Shown here one piece after another: positions 19,325 to 28,787 of a DNA stretch of 64,000 nucleotides. The stretch lies in the NCBI GenBank assembly GCA_029556915.1, contig JAKQIT010000048.1, positions 124,001 to 188,000 on the forward strand, given 5' to 3'. The translations under genes were made by a program, and so were the position numbers. The notes under the pieces are model-generated. The model saw nothing but the letters and a program-made list of their open reading frames with translations, did no database searches and was not told the DNA's origin. Each line of letters opens with the position of its first letter. Position 1 is the stretch's first letter. This DNA comes from Pseudomonadota bacterium. Its GTDB lineage: Bacteria > Pseudomonadota > Gammaproteobacteria > Burkholderiales > Methylophilaceae.

Positions 19325-20059
19325 ATGCGCCGCTGGTTGCTTAATAAGCACGAAAGTGCGCAGCGATTAACTGTAAAAGGCTTTTTAGCACGCCTCGTTG
19401 TGGTGTTACTAGCTTGGATTTTGCTGTATCAATTATGGATTTTTGCACATATCTGTTGGTGGGTAAGTCACAATCCCACATCCAGTGCTTTTATGGAAGA
19501 TCGTTTGGAGATTATTCAAGAAACCAAGCCTGATGCTGAACTCAAACATAAGTGGGTGAGTTATGACCAAATTTCAAACCATCTCAAGCGTGCGGTCATC
19601 GCCAGTGAAGATGCTAAGTTTATTGACCATGAAGGTGTAGACTGGGAAGCGATTCAAGCAGCTTATGAAAAAAACCTAAAAAAAGGCAAAATTGTGAGCG
19701 GCGGCTCAACCATTAGCCAGCAGTTAGCCAAAAATCTGTTTTTATCTAGCAAACGCACGCCTTGGCGCAAAGCGCAAGAGTTAGTCATCACTTACATGCT
19801 TGAGGCCGTGCTAGATAAGCGCCGCATTTTTGAGATTTACTTAAATGTAATAGAGTGGGGCGATGGTGTATTTGGCGCAGAAGCTGCCGCAAAACATTAT
19901 TTTAAAGTGAGTGCGGCCAAGCTTAGCAAACAACAAGCCGCACGTTTAGCGGTAATGATTCCTAACCCACGTTTTTACGATAAACATAAAAAAACCAAAT
20001 ATTTAACCAAGCGCACCACCGTAATACAAAAGCGCATGAATGCTTCGGAGATTCCATGA
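19325..20059 (+). CDS. mtgA: Monofunctional biosynthetic peptidoglycan transglycosylase
   Basis: Inner-membrane GT51 enzyme that polymerises lipid II into glycan strands. One N-terminal span (about 22-45) is followed by the GT51 motifs ASEDAKFIDHEGVD (catalytic Glu about 89), GGSTISQQLAKNLF, RKAQELVITYMLE and the second Glu region IYLNVIEWGDGVFG. There is no transpeptidase domain; 244 residues is the normal MtgA length. It follows aroE, as in many betaproteobacteria, and overlaps the DUF456 gene by four bases. Confidence 0.95.
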   Translation: MRRWLLNKHESAQRLTVKGFLARLVVVLLAWILLYQLWIFAHICWWVSHNPTSSAFMEDRLEIIQETKPDAELKHKWVSYDQISNHLKRAVIASEDAKFIDHEGVDWEAIQAAYEKNLKKGKIVSGGSTISQQLAKNLFLSSKRTPWRKAQELVITYMLEAVLDKRRIFEIYLNVIEWGDGVFGAEAAAKHYFKVSAAKLSKQQAARLAVMIPNPRFYDKHKKTKYLTKRTTVIQKRMNASEIP

Positions 20060-20538
20060 TGGATTGGCTTTTGATTTTGGGTGTTTTGATGGTGGTGGTT
20101 GGTATTGCGGGTACGCTATTGCCTATGTTGCCGGGCGTGCCACTGGTGTTTGCAGGCTTGCTACTGATTGCTTGGCTCGATGGTTTTACTAAAGTGAGCA
20201 TTTTAAGCATCGTTATCATCGGCGTGATTGCATTAACTGCTTGGGCAATTGATTTTGCCGCTTCATTTGTGACGGCTAAAAAAGTCGGCGCAAGCAAACA
20301 AGCGCTGTGGGGAACGGTTATTGGCGGTTTGGTAGGATTGTTTTTTGGCGGACTTGCAGGCATTATTCTTGGCCCAGCCATTGGTGCCATGATAGGCGAG
20401 TTGATGGCGCACCAAGATAAGTCGCGCGCAACCACAGTGGGCATTGCCGCAGGTTTGGGTTTTGTGTTGGCATTGGTCGCAAAATGGGTGCTCACTTTGC
20501 TGATGCTAGGAATTTTTACCTACGCCTACTACTATTAG
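20056..20538 (+). CDS. DUF456 family membrane protein
   Basis: A 160-residue integral membrane protein with about five hydrophobic helices and the glycine-rich segments IGGLVGLFFGGLAGIILGP and GAMIGELMA characteristic of DUF456. Function is unknown. The start overlaps the mtgA stop, so it is likely co-translated with it. Confidence 0.8.
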   Translation: MMDWLLILGVLMVVVGIAGTLLPMLPGVPLVFAGLLLIAWLDGFTKVSILSIVIIGVIALTAWAIDFAASFVTAKKVGASKQALWGTVIGGLVGLFFGGLAGIILGPAIGAMIGELMAHQDKSRATTVGIAAGLGFVLALVAKWVLTLLMLGIFTYAYYY

Positions 20539-20602
20539 ATTTTGCAAAAAAATGCGCCAAAAAATACATCCATTTTCGCTATTTTTAACAACAAATCATT
20601 TG

Positions 20603-20658
20603 ATGCCTCTGTAAGCCGCATGGATACTGGCTTGCAGAGGCATTATTTTCTCTCGGGC
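20603..20658 (-). repeat. Hairpin-repeat family, copy 2 (hairpin flipped relative to box)
   Basis: Arms ATGCCTCTGTAAGCC and GGCTTGCAGAGGCAT pair with one mismatch around an 11-base loop, then TTATTTTCTCTCGGGC follows. In all other copies the box reads in the same sense as the GCATGGATACT loop; here it is on the opposite side. It lies between convergent genes. Confidence 0.85.
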
Positions 20659-20682
20659 AAATTTTGGCGAATATAGATTTTT

Positions 20683-23496
20683 TTACAACATCGCTTTGAG
20701 ATATTTTCCTGTGTAGCTTTTAGGCTCTTTTGCCACAGTTTCAGGCGTGCCCACTACAACAACTGTACCGCCGCCATCGCCGCCTTCTGGGCCCATGTCA
20801 ATCAGCCAATCAGCGGTTTTAATCACATCTAAATTGTGCTCGATAATCACAATGGTGTTGCCCGCATCGCGTAAGCGATGAATCACATCGAGTAGTAATT
20901 GAATATCGGCAAAGTGCAAGCCAGTGGTCGGCTCATCTAAAATATACAATGTGCGGCCCGTGTCGCGCTTGCTGAGTTCGAGCGCGAGTTTGACACGTTG
21001 CGCTTCACCGCCTGAAAGAGTCGTGGCGGATTGACCAAGTGTAATATAACCTAAGCCCACATCAAGCAGGGTTTTGAGCTTACGCGAAATAACCGGTTGT
21101 GCACTAAAAAATGTGTGCGCTTGTTCGACGGTTAAGCCCAAAATCTCGTGAATATTTTTACCTTTGAATTGAATCTCTAAAGTTTCGCGGTTATAGCGCT
21201 GACCTTTACATACATCACAAGGCACATAAACATCGGGCAAAAAGTGCATTTCTACGCGAATCACGCCATCGCCTTGGCAGGCTTCACAGCGCCCACCTTT
21301 AACGTTGAAAGAGTATCTGCCCGGCCCGTAACCGCGCGCGCGGCTCTCTGGCACAGCGGCGAATAAATCCCGAATTGGGGTAAATAAACCAGTATAAGTA
21401 GCGGGGTTGCTTCGCGGTGTGCGGCCAATCGGGCTTTGGTCAACATCCACCACTTTATCAAAAAACTCTAAGCCTTCAATGCTCTCAAATGGCGCGGGTT
21501 CAGTGCTGCTACCATATAAATGCTGGGCAACCGCGCGGTAAAGCGTGTCGTTAATCAAGGTTGATTTCCCGCTGCCAGAAACCCCTGTTACGCAGGTCAG
21601 CAGGCCAACAGGAATATCTACCGATACGTTTTTCAGGTTATTGCCAGTGCTGTTATGCAGTTTTAGCCAACGCGCAGGGTCGGCTTGTGTGCGCACTTTT
21701 TTGTACTCAATTTGCTTTTTGCCGCTTAAATATTGGCCTGTAAGTGAATTTTGGTTGTCTTTAACTTGCTGTGGTGTGCCTTCGGCCACAATTTTTCCGC
21801 CGTGCTCACCCGCACCCGGACCAATATCCACCACGTAATCTGCACTCATAATGGCATCTTGGTCGTGTTCCACCACGATAACGCTGTTACCGATGTCACG
21901 CAGGCGCTTGAGCGTATCAAGCAGTCTGTCATTGTCGCGTTGATGCAAGCCGATAGAGGGCTCATCTAATACATACATCACACCCGTTAAACCGCTGCCA
22001 ATTTGTGATGCCAAGCGAATACGCTGCGCCTCACCGCCAGAAAGCGTTTCTGCTGACCGTGAAAGGGATAAATATTCCAAGCCCACGTTGGTTAAAAACT
22101 TTAAGCGGCTACAAATTTCTTTCACAATTTTATCAGCGATGGCAAGCTTAGCCCCATGTAATTCAATGGTTTCAAAGAAAGTGAGCGCTTGCTTTAATGG
22201 CACCTGACAAACTTGATGAATATTTTGTCCACCTACTTTGACGTGACGTGCTTCAATGCGTAAACGAGTACCTGCGCAATCTGGGCATGTAGTGCTGTTG
22301 ATGTATTTTGCCAGTTCTTCGCGCACGGCAACTGATTCGCTCTCGTGATAACGCCGCTGCAAATTTTGCAAAATACCTTCAAAATTGTGGCTACGTTGAA
22401 AAACCACGCCACGGTCACTCATATAGTTAAAAGCAATTTGCTCTTTTCCGCTACCATTGAGCACAATGCTTTGTACCGCTTCAGGCAAGTTTTCAAAAGC
22501 GGTTTCAATATCAAATTGATAATGATTCGCTAAGCTGGTGAGCATTTGAAAGTAAAATTGATTGCGTTTATCCCAACCTTTTATTGCGCCAGAAGCAAGT
22601 GACAAATGCGGAAAAGCGACTACGCGTTTTGGGTCAAAAAAAGTGACATTACCTAAACCGTCGCACTTCGGGCAAGCGCCCATCGGGTTGTTAAAAGAAA
22701 ATAAGCGCGGTTCTAATTCTGATAATGAGTAGTCGCACACGGGGCATGAAAATTTCGCTGAAAATAAATGCTCTTTATCCGAATCCATTTCGACCGCAAT
22801 CGCTTTGCCGTCGGCTAGTCGTAACGCGGTTTCAAAAGATTCCGCAATGCGTTGCTTAATATCTAATTTCACTTTAATACGGTCAATTACCACATCCACA
22901 TTGTGCTTGGTGGCTTTCGCTAAGCTTGGCAGCGCATCTATTTCATAAATTTTGCCATCAATACGCAGGCGAACAAAACCTTGCGCCTTGAGTTCATCAA
23001 ATAAATCTAACTGTTCACCTTTGCGGTTGGTCACCACAGGTGCCAATATCATCAGTTTGGTATCTTCGGGCAGTTTTAATACACTATCCACCATTTGACT
23101 CACGGTTTGCGCTTCTAGTTTAATGCCGTGTTCAGGGCATTCAGGATCGCCTGCGCGTGCGTAAAGCAAACGCAAGTAATCGTGAATTTCTGTTACCGTA
23201 CCCACAGTAGAGCGTGGGTTGTGACTGGTGGATTTTTGCTCTATAGAAATCGCTGGTGATAAACCTTCAATCAAATCCACATCAGGTTTATCCATACGCG
23301 CTAAAAATTGCCGCGCGTAGGCCGACAAACTTTCTACATAACGTCGCTGACCCTCGGCGTACAAAGTATCAAACGCGAGTGAAGATTTGCCCGAACCGGA
23401 CAAACCTGTAATCACCACCAACTGATTACGCGGAATATCCAGCGAAATATTTTTTAAATTATGCGTGCGTGCGCCGCGAATGCGAATGTATTCCAT
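20683..23496 (-). CDS. uvrA: Excinuclease ABC subunit A
   Basis: ATPase that finds DNA damage in nucleotide excision repair and loads UvrB. Two ABC modules are visible: Walker [10 protein letters not shown] (about 31-39) and GVSGSGKST (about 637-645), signatures [12 protein letters not shown] and [12 protein letters not shown], and two CxxC zinc modules (CPVCDYS ... CPKCDG, and CEACQGDGV ... CDVCKG). Length 937 is typical. It is divergent from the MFS-ssb pair, a conserved order in this group. Confidence 0.98.
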   Translation of the reverse strand: MEYIRIRGARTHNLKNISLDIPRNQLVVITGLSGSGKSSLAFDTLYAEGQRRYVESLSAYARQFLARMDKPDVDLIEGLSPAISIEQKSTSHNPRSTVGTVTEIHDYLRLLYARAGDPECPEHGIKLEAQTVSQMVDSVLKLPEDTKLMILAPVVTNRKGEQLDLFDELKAQGFVRLRIDGKIYEIDALPSLAKATKHNVDVVIDRIKVKLDIKQRIAESFETALRLADGKAIAVEMDSDKEHLFSAKFSCPVCDYSLSELEPRLFSFNNPMGACPKCDGLGNVTFFDPKRVVAFPHLSLASGAIKGWDKRNQFYFQMLTSLANHYQFDIETAFENLPEAVQSIVLNGSGKEQIAFNYMSDRGVVFQRSHNFEGILQNLQRRYHESESVAVREELAKYINSTTCPDCAGTRLRIEARHVKVGGQNIHQVCQVPLKQALTFFETIELHGAKLAIADKIVKEICSRLKFLTNVGLEYLSLSRSAETLSGGEAQRIRLASQIGSGLTGVMYVLDEPSIGLHQRDNDRLLDTLKRLRDIGNSVIVVEHDQDAIMSADYVVDIGPGAGEHGGKIVAEGTPQQVKDNQNSLTGQYLSGKKQIEYKKVRTQADPARWLKLHNSTGNNLKNVSVDIPVGLLTCVTGVSGSGKSTLINDTLYRAVAQHLYGSSTEPAPFESIEGLEFFDKVVDVDQSPIGRTPRSNPATYTGLFTPIRDLFAAVPESRARGYGPGRYSFNVKGGRCEACQGDGVIRVEMHFLPDVYVPCDVCKGQRYNRETLEIQFKGKNIHEILGLTVEQAHTFFSAQPVISRKLKTLLDVGLGYITLGQSATTLSGGEAQRVKLALELSKRDTGRTLYILDEPTTGLHFADIQLLLDVIHRLRDAGNTIVIIEHNLDVIKTADWLIDMGPEGGDGGGTVVVVGTPETVAKEPKSYTGKYLKAML

Positions 23497-23566
23497 GTGA
23501 GACTTTATCTAAATTTTGAGCAACCTGTTAATATACCGCCTTTAGCAAAAAAATATCAAACTTTTC

Positions 23567-24976
23567 ATGATGCACACCGAAAAAATGTCGCCGCAAGAAC
23601 GCCAAGCAAGTATGAGTCTAGCCTCTATTTATGGTTTGCGCATGCTGGGCATGTTCTTGATTTTACCGATATTTTCAATTTATGCAGCGCATTATGAAGG
23701 GGGTAATAATAGCGTTTTAGTGGGTGCGGCATTGGGTGCATATGGCTTAACGCAAGCTTTGTTTCAACTACCTTTTGGGATGGCTTCTGATAAGTTTGGC
23801 CGCAAAAAAATGATTTACATCGGCTTAGGCATGCTGATTATGGGCAGCGTTATAGCCGCACTTGCAACAGATATTTATATGGTGATTATTGGGCGTGCTG
23901 TGCAAGGTGCAGGGGCTGTCTCAGCTGTTGTCACCGCTTTACTGGCAGACTTAACCCGTGAAGAGCATCGTACCAAAGCCATGGCAACCATAGGCGCAAC
24001 CATAGGGGTGACGTTTGCAATTTCACTGGTGCTTGGCCCAGCCTTAGCGCACGGTTTGGGAATTGCGGGTATTTTTTGGCTGACAGCAATTTTAGCTACG
24101 TTGGCGGTAATGGTGATTAAATTTGCCGTACCAAATCCGCAAATAAGTCACTTTCACTCTGATGCCAGCGCCGCACCCGCTAAACTAAATGATGTATTAA
24201 AAAATGGCCAATTATTACGTTTAAATTATGGTATTTTTGCCCTACACGCGGCGCAAATGGCGATGTTTATTGTGGTGCCACTTGCTATTCAAAACTCCAG
24301 CAGCTTAGATGTAAACCACCACTGGCAAGTATATTTGCCCATATTAATGGGCTCATTTTTGTTGATGATTCCTGCTATTGTTATGGCTGAAAAAAAAGGA
24401 CAGTTAAAAACAGTATTTATTAGTGCAGTGGCGTTAATGTTGCTCGCGCAACTGAGCTTTGCGGGATTAATTACGCATTTTTGGGGGATTATCGCCTCTC
24501 TTTTTGCCTACTTTGTAGCGTTTAATATTTTAGAGGCTTCCTTACCTTCGCTTATTTCAAAGCTCGCTCCAGCCGCCGCTAAGGGCACGGCTATGGGCGT
24601 GTATAATACTGCGCAATCGTTAGGTGTGGCTGTGGGCGGCTTGGCGGGCGGGTATTTGGCGCATCATTATGGTCAACCCATTGTGTTTGTGTTTTGCGCG
24701 GTGTTAATGAGTGTTTGGCTATTGCTAACACTAAGCATGAAAGCACCGCCATCGGTGCGCACGAAAATGTATCATTTACCTGATTTAAATGAACAGCAAG
24801 CTAAGCAACTTGCTGATAAAATTACAAACATTGCAGATGTGCATGAAGCTGTTGCCATTGCAAAAGAAAATATGCTGATTGTGAAGTTAAATAATCAGCA
24901 AAGTGCAGAACAGCTAAGCACAATTGAACAAAAAATATTAGAACTTATCGGAGCAAATCATGGCATCAGTGAATAA
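23567..24976 (+). CDS. MFS efflux transporter with C-terminal YAM domain (YajR-like)
   Basis: A 469-residue inner-membrane major facilitator with about 12 helices. Motif [13 protein letters not shown] (loop 2-3) and GRAVQGAGA (motif C-like, helix 4-5) are clear. After the last helix a soluble domain of about 65 residues resembles the ferredoxin-like YAM domain of YajR. It is probably a proton-driven exporter; substrate unknown. The last 17 bases overlap the start of ssb, so the two are coupled. Confidence 0.88.
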   Translation: MMHTEKMSPQERQASMSLASIYGLRMLGMFLILPIFSIYAAHYEGGNNSVLVGAALGAYGLTQALFQLPFGMASDKFGRKKMIYIGLGMLIMGSVIAALATDIYMVIIGRAVQGAGAVSAVVTALLADLTREEHRTKAMATIGATIGVTFAISLVLGPALAHGLGIAGIFWLTAILATLAVMVIKFAVPNPQISHFHSDASAAPAKLNDVLKNGQLLRLNYGIFALHAAQMAMFIVVPLAIQNSSSLDVNHHWQVYLPILMGSFLLMIPAIVMAEKKGQLKTVFISAVALMLLAQLSFAGLITHFWGIIASLFAYFVAFNILEASLPSLISKLAPAAAKGTAMGVYNTAQSLGVAVGGLAGGYLAHHYGQPIVFVFCAVLMSVWLLLTLSMKAPPSVRTKMYHLPDLNEQQAKQLADKITNIADVHEAVAIAKENMLIVKLNNQQSAEQLSTIEQKILELIGANHGISE

Positions 24977-25445
24977 AGTAATTTTAGTTGGTAACTTAGG
25001 GCGTGACCCAGAAGTACGCTTTATGCCAAACGGCGAGGCGGTGTGTAATTTCAGCATCGCTACCACCGAAAATTGGAAAGATAAGTCTGGCGCAAAACAA
25101 GAAAAAACCGAATGGCACAATATTGTGATGTATCGCAAGCTAGCGGAAATTGCTGGCGAATATCTTAAAAAAGGACGCCCCGTATATGTTGAAGGTCGCT
25201 TACAAACCCGCAAATGGGAAAAAGACGGTGTAACGCGCTATACAACAGAAATTATTGCTGACCAAATGCAAATGCTTGGTGGCAAAGACGGCGGCTCAGG
25301 CGCAAGCTATGATGGTGGCATGGATCAAAGCAGTGGTCATGAAAATTACAGTCAAGCGCCTAGCCAAGCAAAATCTAACGCGCCGCAAAAAGCGCCTGCA
25401 AGCGGCAGTTCATTTGATGATTTTGAAGACGACATACCGTTCTAA
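24960..25445 (+). CDS. ssb: Single-stranded DNA-binding protein
   Basis: Homotetrameric SSB. The OB-fold (about 1-112) begins with the typical [17 protein letters not shown]; aromatic DNA-contact residues (W, F, Y) are in place. A Gly/Ser/Gln-rich linker leads to the acidic protein-interaction tip DDFEDDIPF. Length 161. It overlaps the upstream MFS gene and ends at a strong terminator. Confidence 0.97.
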   Translation: MASVNKVILVGNLGRDPEVRFMPNGEAVCNFSIATTENWKDKSGAKQEKTEWHNIVMYRKLAEIAGEYLKKGRPVYVEGRLQTRKWEKDGVTRYTTEIIADQMQMLGGKDGGSGASYDGGMDQSSGHENYSQAPSQAKSNAPQKAPASGSSFDDFEDDIPF

Positions 25446-25500
25446 GGTTACCTTCGACAGAAGTGTAAAGTATTAAACTAAACCCAAACGTAGCAGAATA

Positions 25501-25523
25501 AGGCAGCTTAGCTGCCTTTTTTT
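25501..25523 (+). terminator. Rho-independent terminator after ssb
   Basis: Stem AGGCAGC / GCTGCCT with a three-base loop, then seven T. Confidence 0.9.
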
Positions 25524-25559
25524 CTGCCTTTAAAATCAGTCAATTTTACATATAAATTT

Positions 25560-25613
25560 CCCCGAGAGAAAATCATGCCTCTGCAGGCCGCATGGATACT
25601 GGCTTAGCGGGGT
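25560..25613 (+). repeat. Hairpin-repeat family, copy 3
   Basis: CCCCGAGAGAAAATC, then ATGCCTCTGCAGGCC, the loop GCATGGATACT and GGCTTAGCGGGG. The distal arm is degenerate. It lies between two genes on the same strand, one of only two copies not between convergent genes. Confidence 0.85.
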
Positions 25614-25794
25614 GGTTAAATGATGTGTGTTGAAATTTAGGCTATTTTTGCGATTGAAAAACGCGTTATTTAAAGCTGAATTGATGGCAATGATTGAACG
25701 TCAATTAAAGCAATGCTAGCTAGATATTTAATCAGAGCATAGAATAAGCGAAATGAATGGTTTAACATTTTTTTACATTGGCCCTTTTGGGTAA

Positions 25795-25823
25795 TTGTTA
25801 GCGTGAGATGCTATTCATATAAT
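25795..25823 (+). promoter_or_regulatory. Candidate sigma-70 promoter of the carbamoyltransferase gene
   Basis: TTGTTA and a perfect TATAAT separated by exactly 17 bp. Transcription would begin near 25830, leaving a leader of about 140 nt. Confidence 0.6.
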
Positions 25824-25972
25824 GAAGCACAATTCAATAAATGTAATTTGTTTCGCTTAGATAAGTGCCTTAAAAACTGCTGGTGATGTTAATGAGATTG
25901 CAAGCAGTGTTTTATCAAATGCCGCAGCGGTAATTAAAATAAATAGTATGTGTGGATTTTATGGAGTAAAAA

Positions 25973-27658
25973 ATGGTCATTTTAGGCATTAATTTCATGT
26001 TTCACGATTCCAGCGCATGCATCATCAAAGATGGTGAGTTGGTCGTTGCGCTTGAGGAAGAGCGTTTTACACGTAATAAACATGATGTCGTGTTTCCGCA
26101 AAAAAGCATTGAACAATGCTTAAAAGTGGCGAAATTGACCTATGATGACATTGATCATATCGCTTTGTCATTTAAGCCCAGCTTAGATATAGGTCGAAAA
26201 ATAGCCTTTATTTTGAAGCATCCCGCTATCATTCTTAAAAATATTAACTTACATATCTTGCGCTATTACTGGCGCTATCGCCTTATTAACAAGTGGTACA
26301 AAGCGACCTTTAGCGGTGCAAAAAAGCCAAGTTTACATTTTGTGCCGCATCATAAATCACACATTGCGGGGAGTTTTTTCTGCTCACCCTATCAAGAGGC
26401 GGCTTTACTATCGATGGATGGCTCAGGTGAGTGGGCAACAGCATCACTAGGCTATGGCAGTGGCACGGATATTACCGAATTTAAGCGTGTATTTTTTCCA
26501 AATTCGATGGGATCAATTTATGAAGCTATTACGCATTTTTGCGGCTTTAAACCATCGTACGATGAAGGTAAAACCATGGGTTTGGCACCTATGGGCAACA
26601 GCAAAACTTTTATCGATGTAGTACGCACCATCATTAATGTGGCAGAAGATGGTGATTTATTAATCGACTTTTCGTATTTTGATTTTGACGATGGACAGTT
26701 TGAATATTTAAGCGAAAAATTTTATCAAACATTCGGTAGCAGACGTTTGCCTCACGAAGATTTTGAGCAGCATCACATGGATGTGGCGGCGGCATTTCAA
26801 GTGCGTTTAGAAGAAATCGGCTTAGAACTTTGTAAAATTCTAAGAGCTAAAACTAAGGCAGATTATTTGGTGATTGCTGGTGGTGTTTCGCTCAATAGTG
26901 TGATGAACGGTCGTATTGTGCGCGAAAGCGGCTTTAAAGATTTGTATGTAATGCCGGCGGCTGGGGATAATGGCACGTCAATTGGTGCGGCTTATTATGT
27001 ACATAACGCCATTTTAAAAAATCCTCGCCCAGCACCACACATGAACCCTTATTTGGGCACGGAATATTCAAACGAGCAGATTGAGTTTGTGCTTAAAGAG
27101 TGCAAATTAAGCTACGAGCATTATGACGATATTGAGAAAAAAACAGCGGAGTTGCTACATGCGGGCAACATACTTTGCTGGTTTCAGGGCAGAATGGAAA
27201 TTGGCCCACGCGCTTTAGGCGGGCGCAGTATTATTGCTGACCCTACGCGAAAAGAAATGAAAGATAAAATCAATGCAGAAGTAAAACATCGCGAAGCTTA
27301 TCGCCCATTTGCGCCTTCAGCTATTAAAGAGGCGGCGGCAGATTATTTTGAAACCATCGTTGAAGACCCATTTATGCTAAAAGTTTGTATGGTGCGAAAA
27401 GATAAGGTGGATATTTTACCTGCAATTACACATGTGGATGGCAGTGCCAGACTGCAAACAGTAGATGTAAATACACATCCACGTTACCACAAAATGATTA
27501 GTGAGTTTGGCAAGCTTTCTGGCGTGCCAGTGATTTTAAATACCAGTTTTAATATTATGGGTGAGCCCATTGTAGAGTCGCCTTATCATGCAGTGCGCTG
27601 CTTTTTCTCTACAGGGTTAGATTATTTAGTTATCGGCAATTATGTAGTACGAAAATGA
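25973..27658 (+). CDS. Carbamoyltransferase, NodU/CmcH/TobZ family
   Basis: Predicted to transfer a carbamoyl group from carbamoyl phosphate, through carbamoyl-AMP, to a hydroxyl of a sugar or secondary metabolite. The N-terminal Kae1-like domain starts ILGINFMFHDSSACII; PHHKSHIAGSFFCSP supplies iron-ligand histidines, SMDGSGEW and IAGGVSLNSVMNG are nucleotide-binding segments. The C-terminal YrdC-like part has GRMEIGPRALGGRSI and LNTSFN. At 561 residues it is complete. It stands alone with its own promoter; no glycosyltransferase or natural-product gene is nearby, so the acceptor cannot be inferred. Cytoplasmic. Confidence 0.9.
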   Translation: MVILGINFMFHDSSACIIKDGELVVALEEERFTRNKHDVVFPQKSIEQCLKVAKLTYDDIDHIALSFKPSLDIGRKIAFILKHPAIILKNINLHILRYYWRYRLINKWYKATFSGAKKPSLHFVPHHKSHIAGSFFCSPYQEAALLSMDGSGEWATASLGYGSGTDITEFKRVFFPNSMGSIYEAITHFCGFKPSYDEGKTMGLAPMGNSKTFIDVVRTIINVAEDGDLLIDFSYFDFDDGQFEYLSEKFYQTFGSRRLPHEDFEQHHMDVAAAFQVRLEEIGLELCKILRAKTKADYLVIAGGVSLNSVMNGRIVRESGFKDLYVMPAAGDNGTSIGAAYYVHNAILKNPRPAPHMNPYLGTEYSNEQIEFVLKECKLSYEHYDDIEKKTAELLHAGNILCWFQGRMEIGPRALGGRSIIADPTRKEMKDKINAEVKHREAYRPFAPSAIKEAAADYFETIVEDPFMLKVCMVRKDKVDILPAITHVDGSARLQTVDVNTHPRYHKMISEFGKLSGVPVILNTSFNIMGEPIVESPYHAVRCFFSTGLDYLVIGNYVVRK

Positions 27659-27690
27659 ACCTAATAAACGTTGACCCTCATTAATTATTG

Positions 27691-27754
27691 GCAGATGCAC
27701 TGAATACAACTAAACCGCATCTGCTCAATAACCTTAATTGCACTCATGTGCAAT
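27691..27754. other. Two hairpins downstream of the carbamoyltransferase gene
   Basis: GCAGATGC/GCATCTGC (arms 27691-27698 and 27717-27724) and ATTGCAC-TCAT-GTGCAAT (27737-27754) are perfect stems. Neither has a T-run; they may stabilise or end the transcript with Rho. Confidence 0.45.
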
Positions 27755-27822
27755 ATCAAAGAGCTTACAGTATCCATCTAAGTTGCCGATTTTCTGCGCA
27801 AAATTTTGCATAAGTTTTAAGG

Positions 27823-27828
27823 TATAAT
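27823..27828 (+). promoter_or_regulatory. Candidate -10 element of the fmdB-aspS transcript
   Basis: A perfect TATAAT 33 bp before the FmdB-like start. No good -35 is found at 16-18 bp upstream, so it is offered as a lone -10. Confidence 0.4.
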
Positions 27829-27860
27829 TCGCGGTTATCTATTTGTAGTTTAGGTGATTT

Positions 27861-28130
27861 ATGCCAATTTATGATTTTCAATGTACCAGTTGTGGCCACA
27901 AAGCTGAAGTAATGCGCAAAATTAGCGCGCCAAGTGTTGATGTTTGCCCTGCTTGTGCAAAAGAAACCTTTGCCAAGCAAGTATCTGCGCCCAGCTTTCA
28001 GCTAACTGGCAGTGGTTGGTATGCTACCGATTTTAAAGGTGGGCAAAAGCCAGCCGCTAAACCAGCTGAAACTACCTCTGTGGAAGCTAAAACACCAGCC
28101 GCCTGCGACTCAGGTTGTGCCTGCCATTAA
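27861..28130 (+). CDS. FmdB-family zinc ribbon protein
   Basis: A small putative regulatory protein of 89 residues. Cysteines at 8, 11, 29 and 32 (CTSC, CPAC) form a zinc ribbon after the family start MPIYDFQC. The tail is rich in Ala/Lys/Pro/Thr and ends CDSGCACH, a possible second metal site. The FmdB name comes from a formamidase operon; a role here is not established. Genes of this type commonly precede a DUF502 gene and aspS in betaproteobacteria, as here. Confidence 0.88.
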   Translation: MPIYDFQCTSCGHKAEVMRKISAPSVDVCPACAKETFAKQVSAPSFQLTGSGWYATDFKGGQKPAAKPAETTSVEAKTPAACDSGCACH

Positions 28131-28134
28131 CGTT

Positions 28135-28752
28135 ATGATGCCTAAAATAAGACAATACCTCATTACAGGTCTGCTGGTGCTAGTGCCGCTTGCCATTACG
28201 GCGTGGGTGCTTAAAACAATAATCGGTTTTATGGACAATAGCCTGCTTTTGTTGCCCGAGGCATGGCATCCGCATACGCTGTTTAAGCGCGATATTCCTG
28301 GTTTGGGAGCTATATTAACCGTGGCGATTGTGCTGGTAACGGGCATGGTGGCGACCAATTTCTTTGGTAAGCAGCTAATTACGCTGTGGGAAAACCTACT
28401 CAATCGCGTACCTTTTGTTAAAACGATTTACTCAAGTGTAAAGCAGGTTTCAGATACGCTATTTTCAGATTCTGGTAATGCATTTCGCAAAGCGGTATTA
28501 GTGAACTTTCCACATCAAAATAGCTGGACAATCGCCTTTTTAACAGGCACGCCCAGCGGCAATGTGGCAAGTCATTTACATGGTGATTTTGTGAGTGTAT
28601 TTGTACCAACAACGCCAAACCCAACCTCAGGCTATTTTTTGATGCTACCGAAAGCAGATGTGATAGAACTAGAAATGAGCGTGGATGAAGCATTGAAATA
28701 TATTATTTCGATGGGTGTCGTCTCACCTACCACTAAAACAACCAAACCTTAA
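28135..28752 (+). CDS. DUF502 family membrane protein
   Basis: A 205-residue protein with two N-terminal membrane helices (about 9-30 and 58-82) and a soluble C-terminal domain containing NRVPFVKTIYSSVKQ and PTTPNPTSGYFLMLP, both DUF502 hallmarks. Function unknown in bacteria. Start chosen at the ATG pair four bases after the fmdB stop; an upstream in-frame ATG would overlap fmdB and is unlikely. It is 35 bp before aspS. Confidence 0.87.
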   Translation: MMPKIRQYLITGLLVLVPLAITAWVLKTIIGFMDNSLLLLPEAWHPHTLFKRDIPGLGAILTVAIVLVTGMVATNFFGKQLITLWENLLNRVPFVKTIYSSVKQVSDTLFSDSGNAFRKAVLVNFPHQNSWTIAFLTGTPSGNVASHLHGDFVSVFVPTTPNPTSGYFLMLPKADVIELEMSVDEALKYIISMGVVSPTTKTTKP

Positions 28753-28787
28753 CCCATTAATTTTATTTAACTAAGTCAGAATTTATT

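Larger units (their letters stand above)
25446..25972 (+). promoter_or_regulatory. Intergenic region between ssb and the carbamoyltransferase gene
   Basis: This 527-bp stretch carries the ssb terminator, hairpin-repeat copy 3 and a promoter-like pair at 25795-25823. The rest is AT-rich with no long reading frame. A 14-codon frame (25948-25992) beginning MCGFYGV overlaps the downstream start. Confidence 0.55.

Noticed and set aside
23525-23540. CTGTTAATATACCGCC between uvrA and the MFS gene as a LexA/SOS box
   Set aside because: The left half CTGT fits, but the right half has no ACAG; it does not form a dyad.
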